Origin: Clytia hemisphaerica
Lineage: Eukaryota > Cnidaria > Hydrozoa > Leptothecata > Clytiidae
DNA length: 64,000 nt
Direction of reading: 5' to 3'
Assembly (NCBI GenBank): GCA_902728285.1
Contig: CACVBU010001315.1
Coordinates: 227,302 to 291,301, forward strand
Under the pieces are notes generated by a model, which had not been told where the DNA came from, did not search any database, and worked only from the letters and a program-made list of their open reading frames with translations. Shown in pieces: positions 25,271 to 36,314 of this stretch. A program made the translations under genes and the position numbers. Every line of letters begins with the position of its first letter. Position 1 is the stretch's first letter.

Positions 25271-26140
25271 CAGCTCAGTCTCCATAGCTCAAACACATAA
25301 TAAATTGCTTTTGTAGTACTCAGATCATTATTCTATAGTAAAAAAAATTCAGCTAAACAAAACACCCATAGTATTTTTTTTTTGATAATTTTTATCATGA
25401 AATACTGGCTCATCGGCCAAACATTTCACAAAGACCGGGTAAAAATATTTGAAGAGTAATTCGGAAATTCGGCCTTTCAATACTGGAATACCGGTCATTT
25501 TTCCGTCAAATACCGGAATACTGTTCAATACCGGATTTTCGAAACCCCATCCCCCGCTATATAATTTAAGTTTTATGTTTTTAAGATTTTATAGCCATTA
25601 CATGCGTGCTTTCTCTAAACTAATTATTTGATTTTTAAAGGAGAATCTGTGAATTGATGATGACTTCAAGTCACACGCAGCGCTTCGTTACATATGATTT
25701 AATTTGTTTATTAGATTTGATTTATAAAGTCAATTAATTAATTATTCATTATTTTGAAATGTGTGTATCATACATGGTGCGAATTTTTCTACTTTAGTCA
25801 TGTTCTGACAAACGACTTTTTTTCGGGACACCCTGTAGAGAACCATTTTCAGATATGAATACATATGTGACCTTCTTTGTTACATTTCTCTGACATGTTA
25901 AAGGCATTAAATGTCCATTGGGAGATTCTATGAATTCAGATAACATTATTTTCGCATAATTAGAAAGGATATTTGATGGAAGGAGGATTTTCAAGCGATC
26001 ACGTGTAATCTCTTTTACTCGAACACGTGCACGGGGAACATAAATTTGTTCAATTTAAGGAAATTTCGAGTTACGGAATAAGGTTTATGAGACATTGTTT
26101 ACTGGAGGGACGAGAAAAGTTGTTCGAGTTAAGGAGGCAC

Positions 26141-26496
26141 AATCATGGACAAAAGGTTTGTAGACTTCTGCAATATTTGCAAAATACTTCATTATCGATC
26201 AAAAACAAGTTCCCAAGAGGTTCTGGGTGCTTTCCAAACCCATCCAAAGCTGTTAAGTCTTTCAAAGTCACTCACCGCAGTCTAACCACAAGGGCTTGAT
26301 TAACTGGCTTACACCAGTATCAAAACGCTGATTTTTTGCTTGTGGTTCCCTCAAAAGTAATTCAAAAGCAATGCCACTTCAAAAGTGTTTTTCTTAACTT
26401 CCCTCCCCTTTCAGACACATTGAAGAGTCCTTTTGCTCTATTTCTCATCATTTTCCCCTGAAATTTCATTTGTCTACAACCTTTTGTCCATGATTA
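26141..26496. mobile_element. 356-bp TIR element, AATCATGGACAAAAGG ends
   Basis: AATCATGGACAAAAGGTTTG at the left and CAACCTTTTGTCCATGATTA at the right are inverted repeats of about 22 bp. The frame at 26027-26299 overlaps one end and is not a gene. Confidence 0.6.
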
Positions 26497-28037
26497 CATT
26501 CAAGTTTCGAGTTAAAGAGACTCCACTATGTGTAGCTCACTTCACAACTAACTGACTCTGTCCGATAATGAAAGGGTGTCCATTACACCAAAATGAGATA
26601 TTTTAGACTTAACATTCGATTTTAACTACTTTGACCATTAAATTGCTTGAAACTCAGTAATTGCAGACTCGAAATTGTTCTAAAATTGTTCATATTTTTC
26701 GACGATTTCGAGCCTCACTGCTCTTCTTAAATTGTATGTGATACCAGGTTGTTCTTCCGAAAAATTTTAATTTTCATCTACTATTACATCTATTGTAGTT
26801 ATTGCATTGAAATATGTTATATCCATTGAATGTACGGACATGAGAAATTCGTTTTAATCTAGATCGATGTCTTTTCAATAATTTGATTTTGTTGCAAGTG
26901 GTGTATACTGTAAAAATGTTAGCGATTACTCAAGCCATCTTTAAATGTCATCTAACTGATGACCCTTAATCTGTCTGCTTTCTAAGACAACGTGAGAGTT
27001 TGATTAATATAGATTAACAGTAGTTGGTATGTGTGCATATACGTTTGTACATAAGAACAAATAAATTTTTGAGGCCTTAAAATGTTCGAATCTTGTGAGT
27101 ATTTAATGTGCAGTTTTACGAATGAATTGGGTGTTTTTTAGGAGTCCTCAGGCAGCGTAACATCGAGTTTAAAGCCTGAAGAGCTAAAGAGGAATCTTCA
27201 ACCTTTACCAAGTAAGAAAAAGTGAAACCTTAAGATCTACACTGCATTTAGAATAACAGTGACTATAAGAATTAGCAGGATAATATAAAAATAGGCGGAC
27301 ACTGTCCCAACATGAAATATGTGTCTGATATGAAACGGCAACACTTATGTAAAAATAAAACCTTTAACGTTTGCTATAGCGTTGGCTATGTTAAGTAATT
27401 TCCGTATTATGGAAGCAAATTACTTGGATAATAGTTGAAACTATGTAACTTAGAAAAAGGCTGAAATAAGACTATCTGTCAGTTTGGTTTAGACTGGAAG
27501 TAGGAGTGGGCTATAAATGGGGTAAATTTCAGTTTTTTGCCTGTGCATGTCAAACTAAATTTTTTTGGGTTCTTTATTCTATATCTAGGCAGGATCAAAA
27601 AAAAATTTCAAAAAAAAAAGTTTCAAAAAAAAATGGGAAGCCTTTTTGTACAGGGGTGTATAAAACACGACTTCTGAATTTTAATTAATTTTCAACATAA
27701 TCTTTGATGTTTACTTTTTTGTTCATCCATACATGTACATGACGATACAGTAGCAAATCAGATGAGTGACTCGCTGATATTGAATCTCCTGTCTCACTGG
27801 AAGTAAAATATCAATTAGTGCTTTTCAACCTCCATGTGAATAGATAGGAGAATTGCTTGCATGTACCGTGAGTATCACAGCGTATGACTTAATTTAATTT
27901 TGATTTAATTTTTGATTTACAATAATATATTTCCCAGGTCTATCGACCTCTATGAAATAATCATGCTTAATATTTTACAATTTATAGAGATCTTTTTCCC
28001 ATTCTGTGAGCATTTTTTTTAATAAGACAGTCGGGAA
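26497..28037. other. AT-rich intergenic DNA without genes
   Basis: Contains A-rich tracts near 27,600 and a family-B-like fragment near 27,040 (ACATAAGAACAAA). No coding support. Confidence 0.5.
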
Positions 28038-28539
28038 CACTTTATATGGAAAAGGCAACTATTGCCTTAACGGGAAATATTTTCCAAACGGAAAGGTGGG
28101 AAACTTCCCGAAATGGCTAGACTTTCCCAAATCGGGAAGTTCACCAGTTTCCCGATCGGGAAAGTGGCCTCTGAGAACTCCGGAAATGCCTGTGGAAAGT
28201 TAAAAACTTGTCCCTCTTGTAAAGGAGGGAAAATAAATAATATTCACCAGGTAGTTTAGAAATCCACCGGGTAATCGCTTCTTAATTCTACTTTCCCCAT
28301 TCCCATTTAAACACTTCCCTATTTGGAAACTTTTTCTCGATCGGGAAACAAAAATCTGCTTTGTTTACAAAAATTCTATTTCCCGTTTGGGAACGATGAA
28401 AAGTTCTTGACCAAAACGGGAAACAGAAAAGTGATGAAATTTTCAATCTAATGGAAACAGTTTCCTTTTCGGGTTATTTTCGCCTTCCCGTTCGGGAAAT
28501 ACTTCCCGTCAAGGCAATAGTTGCCTTTTTCATGTAGTG
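28038..28539. mobile_element. 502-bp TIR element rich in TTCCCGATCGGGAA palindromes
   Basis: Ends carry AAAAGGCAACTATTGCCTT and its complement, giving inverted repeats of about 40 bp with few mismatches. The interior has several TTCCCG/CGGGAA pairs, including TTCCCGATCGGGAA and TTCCCGTTCGGGAA. The internal 65-codon frame is a by-product. Confidence 0.75.
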
Positions 28540-30376
28540 GTACCGACTGTAAGAGGCTTCATTTCCCATCCAGGAGTCTCGATGATCTGAACAAAATAAA
28601 CAAAGGTTTATACAGTACTGTATACTAAAAGCAAGTAATGATATAAAAAAGTATTTTCATTATAAATCCTAATTAAAGTTTCACAAAAAAATAAGGGAAT
28701 GGTATAATTTATGTTTGAAGTTTTTTTCCTTTCTTCGGAGGGTGTTTTTTTTTTGCGTATTCCGAATTCTGTTTGAATGAAGGACCGCCTAATAGACCAG
28801 CAATAGAAGTATACTGTGATTACATAAATACTCTAATGTTTTAACTGTTTTGTTTTCATGCTAGCTGTCTGAAAGATCACGGCAGTTCTATATCCTACCC
28901 AGTGAGATTGTAAAAAAAGGCCCTCCCCAAGAACTACGATTTTGACTTTAGTTGTATAATTATATCACACAAACATATCAGTCAAATTTAAATGCAAGTT
29001 TATAAAGAACTAATTCACTGTTTCTGATGGTTTTTTTTTTTGAAATGTTTATTGCATTTTCTATATTTTCATCTTCATTTGATCCAAAAATTGTTATATT
29101 TTTGATAAGGAGAAACTCTAAAAATGAGCATTCATTTCAAGCATATTTTTCATCATTTCCTAAAAAGAAACAAAAAGGCAAAAAGATGAATCAATTGTAG
29201 ATAACAATTTTATTAATTGTTATTTCATTGTTCTCTGTAGGCGTGTGAAAGTATTTATGAAATTTTTATTAACAAGTGATTTTACTATTATTATTATTTT
29301 GTGTTTATGGCTTTTGTTCTTTCTGAAACGTGATAAATGAAGAAGAAAACAAAGAGACTCTCGCAGTGCAATCTAGAACACATGTTTTAAGGGGCTTTTG
29401 TTTTCAGTCTTTTTCTTGCTTTGATTTTTCGTTTTCTTTTTTTTTTTTCCACTCTCGAGATTTTTAACATGTTTCAATATCGAATTTCAATCAGAGATCG
29501 ACTTAAGTCGGTTTAAGTTTGTTAAGGCCGTGTTTATTGATTGATTGATTAATTAAGATTTATCGATAGGAAAGAAAGAAAAAACGAAAAATATTTGAAA
29601 CCTGTCTTTTTTTACCTTGTCGAATTTGATGGATTGTATTATTAGACTTGGAGACTTTTAAGGACGAAAATCTTAAATCTGAGAAAACATTCAAAATTGC
29701 ATTTGAATATCTTTCTAAGAAAACTTTGTGTTCATCGGGTTTATTCGATTTTTCCTTCGATAGAAACGAGACAGCTATTTAGAAATAAAGGGATAACCTA
29801 AGGGATATGTTGGATTCAAACAGAAATTTATATATTTATAAGACCCCTGTTCTAACGATTTAAGTCAATTTTATGTGAAAAGGATAACTGAAAAATAAAA
29901 CTGAAGATTTGGGATGAGATTATAGAAGCTTAAGATGATAAAATTGATTGGTTTTTTGTGTCCTTTCTTCTATTATTTTCAATATTTCTTTCGGGGGATT
30001 TATATATTCCTTGTTTTAAGTTTAGGGGTGATGAAAATAGGCTAAAGAATAAGGAAGAGATGATATCTTCATTTTTCTTAACTTTTGAGGAACTGAGTCA
30101 TTCTTGGTTTGGAAGAAGGTCGATGATAACGACTCCTGTATAGCCTACGGTCTATGAATATGTTCAAAGTAAAACTTTGGAATTCTTTATCGGAGGTGGG
30201 AAAAGTCATGGAAATTCCCCGAACCTTTTCCTCATTTATGAAGATGTGTACTGATCTTACAAAAAGCAATTCAAAATATTTTTTTCCCGTGTTTCTCAAT
30301 TTTTATTACTGTCAATCTTGCGTTAATGGTTTGCTTGGTAATCAGAAATTTAATGGTATTCCTTATTTCGTTTCAG
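28540..30376. other. Upstream region of the GAREM-like gene
   Basis: T-rich, no coding frame supported. It ends in TTATTTCGTTTCAG, a plausible 3' splice site for the gene that starts at 30433. No matching 5'UTR donor was identified. Confidence 0.45.
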
Positions 30377-30432
30377 CACAATAAAAGAACATAGAAACAA
30401 CAGCAAGGACAGCAAAAATAGCCCCATGCGCA

Positions 30433-32775
30433 ATGAGTATCATATCATCAACGAGTAGCCCTCCTATGGAACTCAGCATGAATCCAGACGACTTAGTATG
30501 GAAAAACACAGAGTACAAACTCAAATTCATTTTAGACAATCCAAACTTCGAGTTACCACAAGTAGTTCGTATTCATCAAGGTCACATGATCGATGAAGAT
30601 GATGCGCTAGCTAGCGGACAAATTCTCACCATTCACGGGAAAAAGAAGATTGAGAATGTCACAGGTCAAGATATTTACGGTCGCGAATTGAATATTCCGC
30701 TATCGTGTCCATTTAAGTTACGTGTTATCGCCATGACGTCACCCCGTACTTTTAAAGACATTCGTGAACTTTGTTACTGTGAATCACCACCAAGTTTCGT
30801 GACACTGCAACAAGACGCTTTAGGTTGTGACGATATTGAATTGACAGCAGACACGATATTAGAGCTTAAAGATAAAGTCATGACTGGCGATGGTGATATC
30901 GCGGGACTGAATTGTCGAGTCGACGATCAAAACGATAACGACGGTCGTACGATCACTCTCCCGATGCATTTTGTGGGAAGCTTCACAGAGACATTTTCAT
31001 ACCAGCAACTTCATAAGCGTTACATTGTTGCAGATTTGATTAAAGAATTTAAATTACCAATCAATGTACAATTTTTGAGTAATACAGAGAAAAACTCATC
31101 TTATGGGCCACATTTGGGACTTTTAACCCTTGAACGTAAACGAGCTATGAACTCTATACTGGCCACAACAATCATTGACAATGTGAGACATGCATTGACA
31201 TTCTCAGCTGAGCTACCAGTCACTATTCAAGTTGCTACTGGAATTAAGAAGAGTCCTTATCGTTACCCGAACAGTCAATCACAAGTTGATTTAAAGAAAT
31301 TTGATTATTGTAGCCCATCAGATCCTTATTCAGGAGTCACTTTACAGACTTTTGATGATTTGCGTACTCCAATGATTCCCAGACGCGGATCTGCACCTAG
31401 AATGTACAACCGAACAAGAAGCTCCACAGATGCTTCTTCAAGATATAGTTCAACCACATCAGTACCAGAGCTACCCAAGAAGACACAATCAACCTCGACA
31501 ATTGTTAAAAATCGTAACAAGAGCTTAGATCTTGGAAAGAATTTTGAGAACTTTTTCAAATTTAAAGGACTTAGAAAATCAATGTCGAGTAAAATTGGGA
31601 AAGATAAGAATGGGCGAAACAAACAGAAAAGTCAAGACGAATTAGATGAAACTCGCTCGTTCATTCAGAGTGACGATGGTCATTCGACTACCGATCTGCT
31701 ATCGATCGCACCGACCTCAAACGGGAGTGACAGTATTGGGAATGAGTCTTTCTCCCGAATCACCGAATGTATGGAAGCCATGACAATGTCTATTGACCAA
31801 ACGATGACTCCCGGTCGCCGACGAAGACACAGTCGCAAGGGAAGTGGCGACTCGGGGATTTGTCTATCAGGACGTAAACATCCACGCTCCCGATCTTTAT
31901 CTAGATCCAGATCCCGAATGTCGCCCGATGCACCGTCAAGCAATCCAAGTGATACGATTGATACGTTTTCTGAATGGAGTTTACCGATGAATTTGAAGGA
32001 TTCACCGTCATCGGGAAGAAAAACTTATTCTTCTCAAGGTGGATCAAGCTCTAGTTACTTATGGGGTGTTGACTCAAATCTGATTAGCACAGAACAAGAA
32101 AACCAACCGGCAACCGATGACTATCAAACAGACTTTTTAACTAACCAAAATACAATCAACATGATGAATTTTCATAACACTGAAAAAGATAAGTCTAACG
32201 AAGTAGAGAACAATAAGACAACAAATCAAGATTTATCACCTTTAACTTCAAGACAGTTAGAGAGTATTAACGAAATACGACAATTAAACGAAGATGGCGT
32301 CTGTCGCATATTAGAGACATTGAACTTTTACGACTTCAAAGATATATTCACACAAAATCAAATCAACGGTGAACTTTTATTAGACCTTGAGATTGACGAT
32401 TTGGTCAATGATCTTAAATTATCATTATTTCAAGCCAAGAAAATTGTGAAATATATAAAAGGTTGGCGCCCGCAATCTGAAGACAGACAAATTACTGAAG
32501 CCTCCCGAAGGAATAGTCTAAACCCAAGAGACTGGTCGGAAAATGACGTTCTCTTACACATGACCACTATTAACTTAATTGATTTCGGAAATTTCTGTAT
32601 CAAGAATCAAGTCAATGGAGATTTATTATTGGATATCTTAGACAAAGAAACATTAAATTCACTTAAAAATGATCATAAAGTGAAAATCTCAAATTTGGAA
32701 TCAAAGAAACTTTTGAATTTCGTCGTTAAGGGGTGGAGACCTGATGTGTCACCCAAAAAATCGGCACTATTGTAA
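30433..32775 (+). CDS. GAREM: GAREM-like adaptor: CABIT domain plus two C-terminal SAM domains
   Basis: A 780-residue uninterrupted frame. Residues about 15-270 form a CABIT domain. The family's core signature is visible: a cysteine (C161) followed by hydrophobic-x-L-P and G-x-F (I174, L176, P177, G182, F184). Residues 300-600 are low complexity, rich in Ser, Arg and Lys, with an RS-type stretch at 462-497. Two SAM domains follow at about 616-678 and 697-768, each ending in the sequence KGWRP. Known GAREM proteins couple growth-factor receptors to Grb2 and ERK signalling in the cytoplasm; here Y278-P-N280 fits the Grb2 SH2 consensus YxN. Human GAREM1 is somewhat longer and, as I recall it, has a single SAM, so the pair is a difference. 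The start is the first ATG, 57 nt after a splice-acceptor-like TTTCAG ending at 30376; a second in-frame ATG lies 11 codons on. AATAAA signals follow the stop. Family call is firm; orthology to GAREM rather than another CABIT-SAM protein is inferred. Confidence 0.88.
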   Translation: MSIISSTSSPPMELSMNPDDLVWKNTEYKLKFILDNPNFELPQVVRIHQGHMIDEDDALASGQILTIHGKKKIENVTGQDIYGRELNIPLSCPFKLRVIAMTSPRTFKDIRELCYCESPPSFVTLQQDALGCDDIELTADTILELKDKVMTGDGDIAGLNCRVDDQNDNDGRTITLPMHFVGSFTETFSYQQLHKRYIVADLIKEFKLPINVQFLSNTEKNSSYGPHLGLLTLERKRAMNSILATTIIDNVRHALTFSAELPVTIQVATGIKKSPYRYPNSQSQVDLKKFDYCSPSDPYSGVTLQTFDDLRTPMIPRRGSAPRMYNRTRSSTDASSRYSSTTSVPELPKKTQSTSTIVKNRNKSLDLGKNFENFFKFKGLRKSMSSKIGKDKNGRNKQKSQDELDETRSFIQSDDGHSTTDLLSIAPTSNGSDSIGNESFSRITECMEAMTMSIDQTMTPGRRRRHSRKGSGDSGICLSGRKHPRSRSLSRSRSRMSPDAPSSNPSDTIDTFSEWSLPMNLKDSPSSGRKTYSSQGGSSSSYLWGVDSNLISTEQENQPATDDYQTDFLTNQNTINMMNFHNTEKDKSNEVENNKTTNQDLSPLTSRQLESINEIRQLNEDGVCRILETLNFYDFKDIFTQNQINGELLLDLEIDDLVNDLKLSLFQAKKIVKYIKGWRPQSEDRQITEASRRNSLNPRDWSENDVLLHMTTINLIDFGNFCIKNQVNGDLLLDILDKETLNSLKNDHKVKISNLESKKLLNFVVKGWRPDVSPKKSALL

Positions 32776-32827
32776 AAAAAAAAACAATGTAATTTATTCC
32801 GTAACATTTATAAACAAACGGGTCAGC

Positions 32828-32869
32828 AATAAACTGAAACGAACTACTGGTGGAAAATATCTAAATAAA
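32828..32869 (+). terminator. Tandem polyadenylation signals of the GAREM-like gene
   Basis: AATAAA at 32828-32833 and again at 32864-32869, 53 and 89 nt after the stop codon. Either fits the 3' end of the CABIT/SAM gene. Confidence 0.65.
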
Positions 32870-33087
32870 GTATTTTAGCATAAATTAGAAATATGGTAAA
32901 AAAGTGATGTATGAAAATATCTTATTTATTTTAAAATGTATTTTAACATAAAAACCTATATAATCTTGTAACTTGTAAAAAATAGTCATAAAAAGACGAA
33001 ACTTTAAGTAAAAGTGATATATCAAAGTTCGTAACGTTCATTGGGGATCAACCTTTGTTTTCTCTCATACCAGATAGAATGTAAAAA

Positions 33088-33179
33088 CCCGGGGGTACTT
33101 AGGCAAAATTAGCTAAAATTGGGAAAATTCGTACCCGACGTCCCCGTCGGCCGTTAAGGTCAGTGCCCCCAGTCCCGGG
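33088..33179. mobile_element. hAT-like MITE with 8-bp target-site duplication, copy 2
   Basis: CCCGGGGGTAC at the left and GTGCCCCCAGTCCCGGG at the right. TGTAAAAA is duplicated at 33080-33087 and 33180-33187. 92 bp, an internally deleted relative of 12803-13145. Confidence 0.78.
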
Positions 33180-33408
33180 TGTAAAAACAACAATTTCATA
33201 ATCTTTTGATATGAGTCAAAAGCCTAGTCCTATCCAGTTATTGAAATTAAAGATTTGTGACGTCATCATTTGACATCAACCTACTTTTTCCTTAATTTCT
33301 CAAAAAAGGCAAAAAATCAATTCAATTACATAATTTTTTATAAGAATGGTGTTTTTCCATCTCATCATGGACATTGTTATCTTTTTGGGGAAAATTTCAC
33401 TATTTTTT

Positions 33409-33455
33409 TCATAAGAACCAGCAAATCTTGTTGAGGCTCGGCTGTTCTTATTTTT
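33409..33455. repeat. Small hairpin repeat ending GCTCGGCTGTTCTTAT
   Basis: CATAAGAACCAG pairs with CTGTTCTTAT. It shares its right half with 13177-13222. Confidence 0.35.
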
Positions 33456-34755
33456 TTAAAGTTTTTTTAGACTTTTCTAGGGCTTGATACCTATTTTCAC
33501 CGATTTGACCCTTAATTTGCCCAACATTTCGCTATTCCAGGCTGAGGGTTATCCACAAGTTGTCTTTTTTTTGGCATTTTTGAACCTCATTGTTCTAACA
33601 AAGAGTGTGTCCAATGTCAATAGGAATAATCGAGCCTTAATAGGACTGAGATTTGATTTCCTGACTTTTCCAACTCTTACAGGGACTGATTGGTTCCAAA
33701 AAGGCACCCTTCAGGGCGGCACATACCATTACCGTCACTTGAATCGCCCCGACCCTGAAACTCGCAATCACCTAGATACTTGTCTCGGATTCATTCTTAA
33801 AATTTTATCTTTCTTGAATCTAAAATTTCATCATTCATTTTTTTAGTTTTCCAATTGATTCACCATTCAACTCTGAATCCAAATCGTAAATTTTTTTTAA
33901 TAGAATGAATGGAACGATTCAGTCTAGTGGAAGGCTATAAGAGAAAATCTATTCAGTATATCTAGAGCAATAGGTTAATCCTTCACCTGAGGAAAAGAAA
34001 TATCATATGTGGAATATTTTTATATTGAATTTCGTCATGATATTTAGTGTACGCAGAATTAGAACAATTTGATCAAGGAAAGATGTTTTAATTTCAGAAA
34101 ATTCGTCAAGTTTGACCTCCGTAAAATTTTACTTGTTCTTGTTGTTTGACCTGCAGTCTTGTAGAGGTCTGCGACTCACACTACTTGATGATTTGATACC
34201 GCGAGACTTACAGTCCGAAAGTCAACAAAGATTCTTGTTTAGACAAAAATGGGTAATAGATATGGGCGGACGAAGGGTCATTTTTCACATACTATAGTCT
34301 CACTAAGGGTTACAAAAATATTTTAGATTAGTCTCTCTTTAGCCCCTTTAGATTTAGTCCCTAAGATCTTAGGAAAACGAAGGAAAATCTTCAAAAAAAA
34401 CTAATCATTCTAATTACTCTAAGGGTGGCGAGTTCCCATCCACGCATACCCCTCATCTGCAGCCTTTAGTAGAATAATTGAATAATATTTTATCAATAAA
34501 AGATAAAGCTTTTGTCCTCGATAAAAGATGTGGACTTTTCTTAACGTAATAAGCTGAAGATCTAAAGAATGAGTATGGTATTGATTTGATAGAATCTAAT
34601 TTTAGGTATTTAGATTTTGGTCGTGAAATCTTCTGGCATTAAAGTACTCGTTGAAGAACTTTCAAAATATATTTTCAGCTTACACGAAAACCAATGAAAT
34701 CGACCCTAGTGTACGTCATATCCTAACCAGCTAACCAGACGGTAAAAGGTACATC

Positions 34756-36177
34756 ATGTTGAAAACTGACATATTTAAAATTGTCGAATCACGAAACCTG
34801 AAAAATCTACGAACTTTTCTTAGCAAGAAACCTGATGCGATCCACAAAACCAAAAACGGCAATGCTCCTCTTCACCTTGCTGCTCAAATGGAGTACAGTG
34901 ATGTCATGGAAGTCTTAATTCAAAATGGCGCCAATGTAAACAAACAGAACTCAATCGGTCGAACGGCATTACATATCTCTTGCGCTCAAGGACACTATGA
35001 TGGAGTGCTAGTGCTGCGAGACCATGATGCAGATCCCTCCATCGCATGTATTTTGGGAGATAACGCATTACACGAGGCATCTAAAAATGGAAACATTCGA
35101 ATTATGAAGTTTTTATTTAACGCTGATTTCAATATTAACACGCAAAATAAGCAAAATTGGAGTGCTCTTCATAAAGCAGCTTTTGCTAGAAAGCATGATG
35201 CCGTCGACGTTCTAATACAAGAGGGGATCGACCCATTCTTAAAAACAAGCAAAGATAAAACAGCATATCAAATAGCCATGGAGCTAACTTACTTCGATAT
35301 GGCTATTGAAATTGAAAAATATGAGAACAGATTATTGAGAGAGAAATCCTTGAAAGCAAACGAATGTGATACTCCGTCAAAGAATTCTATCGATATTGCA
35401 AAGATTTTTGATGACGGTAAAAATAATTTAACTAACATGTTTCGTTTTAAAAATCAACCTGACAATACGAGAGAAACGGAACAATCACATGTGCCAGCAG
35501 ATCACACTACAAATGAAAATGATACGGACGTGCAACAACAGCCTAAGGAAAATATTTTTAAAACAACAACTGAAAGGCTAAAGGTTTTATTTACTATACC
35601 TAAACCTAATACAGATTCTGGCAAAAATAATTCCCAAGAGACTACAAACGTATCTGAAGAAGGAGCTAATGAAACTGCTGCGGCAGAACAAGAAAATGAA
35701 GCTCGGCCTTCAGACCATAAAGAAGAAGAGAGTGATGTAGCTAGTGCAACAAATGAACAAAACGTGGAAGAATGTGAACCAGTAGCAAAAGCAAACTCCA
35801 AAAAGTCGAAATCTTCCAAATTAAAACTTTTTAAAAAGTCAAAATTCTTTAAAACAGGCTCCAAAGGTAAAAATAAAAGCAAGGCAGCACCTAGTTCGAC
35901 ATCTAAGGTCGGGGACTTAGAAGAAGAGAGTGGGGAGAGTGATGAAGAAGGTTGGAAGCAGGATGAAGACCATGAATGTCCAGTCTGTTTCGAGATACCT
36001 CTACCCCCTATACATATCTACCAATGTATGAACGGACATTTATATTGTGGAAACTGTATGGACATGCCAAATATGTTTAATTGCCCTCAGTGTGGAATCG
36101 ATATAGCTTCCGTTCGAATGAGGAATCGATACGCTGAAGAAAATATACAACGGTTGTACAGTGCGAAAGACAAATAG
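34756..36177 (+). CDS. Ankyrin-repeat protein with C-terminal Siah-type RING finger (putative E3 ubiquitin ligase)
   Basis: A 473-residue uninterrupted frame. Four clear ankyrin repeats cover about residues 34-162, each with a variant of the TALHxA signature, and degenerate half-repeats flank them on both sides. Residues 200-400 are low complexity and acidic, interrupted by a lysine-rich block at 349-377. A C3HC4 RING closes the protein: C408, C411, C424, H428, C431, C434, C443, C446. Its CPVCFE start and LPP segment resemble the RING of Siah/Sina ligases, but the Siah zinc-finger and substrate-binding domains are absent. The likely role is ubiquitin transfer to partners chosen by the ankyrin repeats; this is inferred from domains only. 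The ATG lies 77 nt after the acceptor-like ATTTTCAG ending at 34678. The frame is intact and no paralogue is present in the window. I do not recognise a named orthologue. Confidence 0.88.
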   Translation: MLKTDIFKIVESRNLKNLRTFLSKKPDAIHKTKNGNAPLHLAAQMEYSDVMEVLIQNGANVNKQNSIGRTALHISCAQGHYDGVLVLRDHDADPSIACILGDNALHEASKNGNIRIMKFLFNADFNINTQNKQNWSALHKAAFARKHDAVDVLIQEGIDPFLKTSKDKTAYQIAMELTYFDMAIEIEKYENRLLREKSLKANECDTPSKNSIDIAKIFDDGKNNLTNMFRFKNQPDNTRETEQSHVPADHTTNENDTDVQQQPKENIFKTTTERLKVLFTIPKPNTDSGKNNSQETTNVSEEGANETAAAEQENEARPSDHKEEESDVASATNEQNVEECEPVAKANSKKSKSSKLKLFKKSKFFKTGSKGKNKSKAAPSSTSKVGDLEEESGESDEEGWKQDEDHECPVCFEIPLPPIHIYQCMNGHLYCGNCMDMPNMFNCPQCGIDIASVRMRNRYAEENIQRLYSAKDK

Positions 36178-36308
36178 TAGTTTTAAAAAGACCAAGAACT
36201 TTAAGCCGAAAATGCCTACCCAAAAACCTCTGATGAACAGTACTTTTAAATTTTTTTTTTGGAGTAATCTGTTTATACGGGAAGCGACTATGACATAATT
36301 ACCCCTAC

Positions 36309-36314
36309 ATTAAA
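36309..36314 (+). terminator. Possible ATTAAA polyadenylation signal of the ankyrin/RING gene
   Basis: ATTAAA lies 132 nt after the stop. No AATAAA is nearer. The hexamer is common in AT-rich DNA, so this is weak. Confidence 0.3.

Larger units (their letters stand above)
32870..34678. other. Intergenic region between the GAREM-like and ankyrin/RING genes
   Basis: Holds the element at 33088-33179, a hairpin at 33409-33455, and a 120-codon frame (33484-33846) with no ATG-based coding signal. It ends in ATATATTTTCAG. Confidence 0.45.

Noticed and set aside
25805..25845. Mariner-type end resembling CAGGGTGTCCCGAAA on the minus strand
   Set aside because: No matching opposite end or transposase remnant could be found.
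33484..33846. 120-codon frame
   Set aside because: Composition follows the T-rich DNA; no domain, start context or splice partner.
35502..35882. 126-codon minus-strand frame
   Set aside because: Shadow of the low-complexity charged linker of the ankyrin/RING gene.
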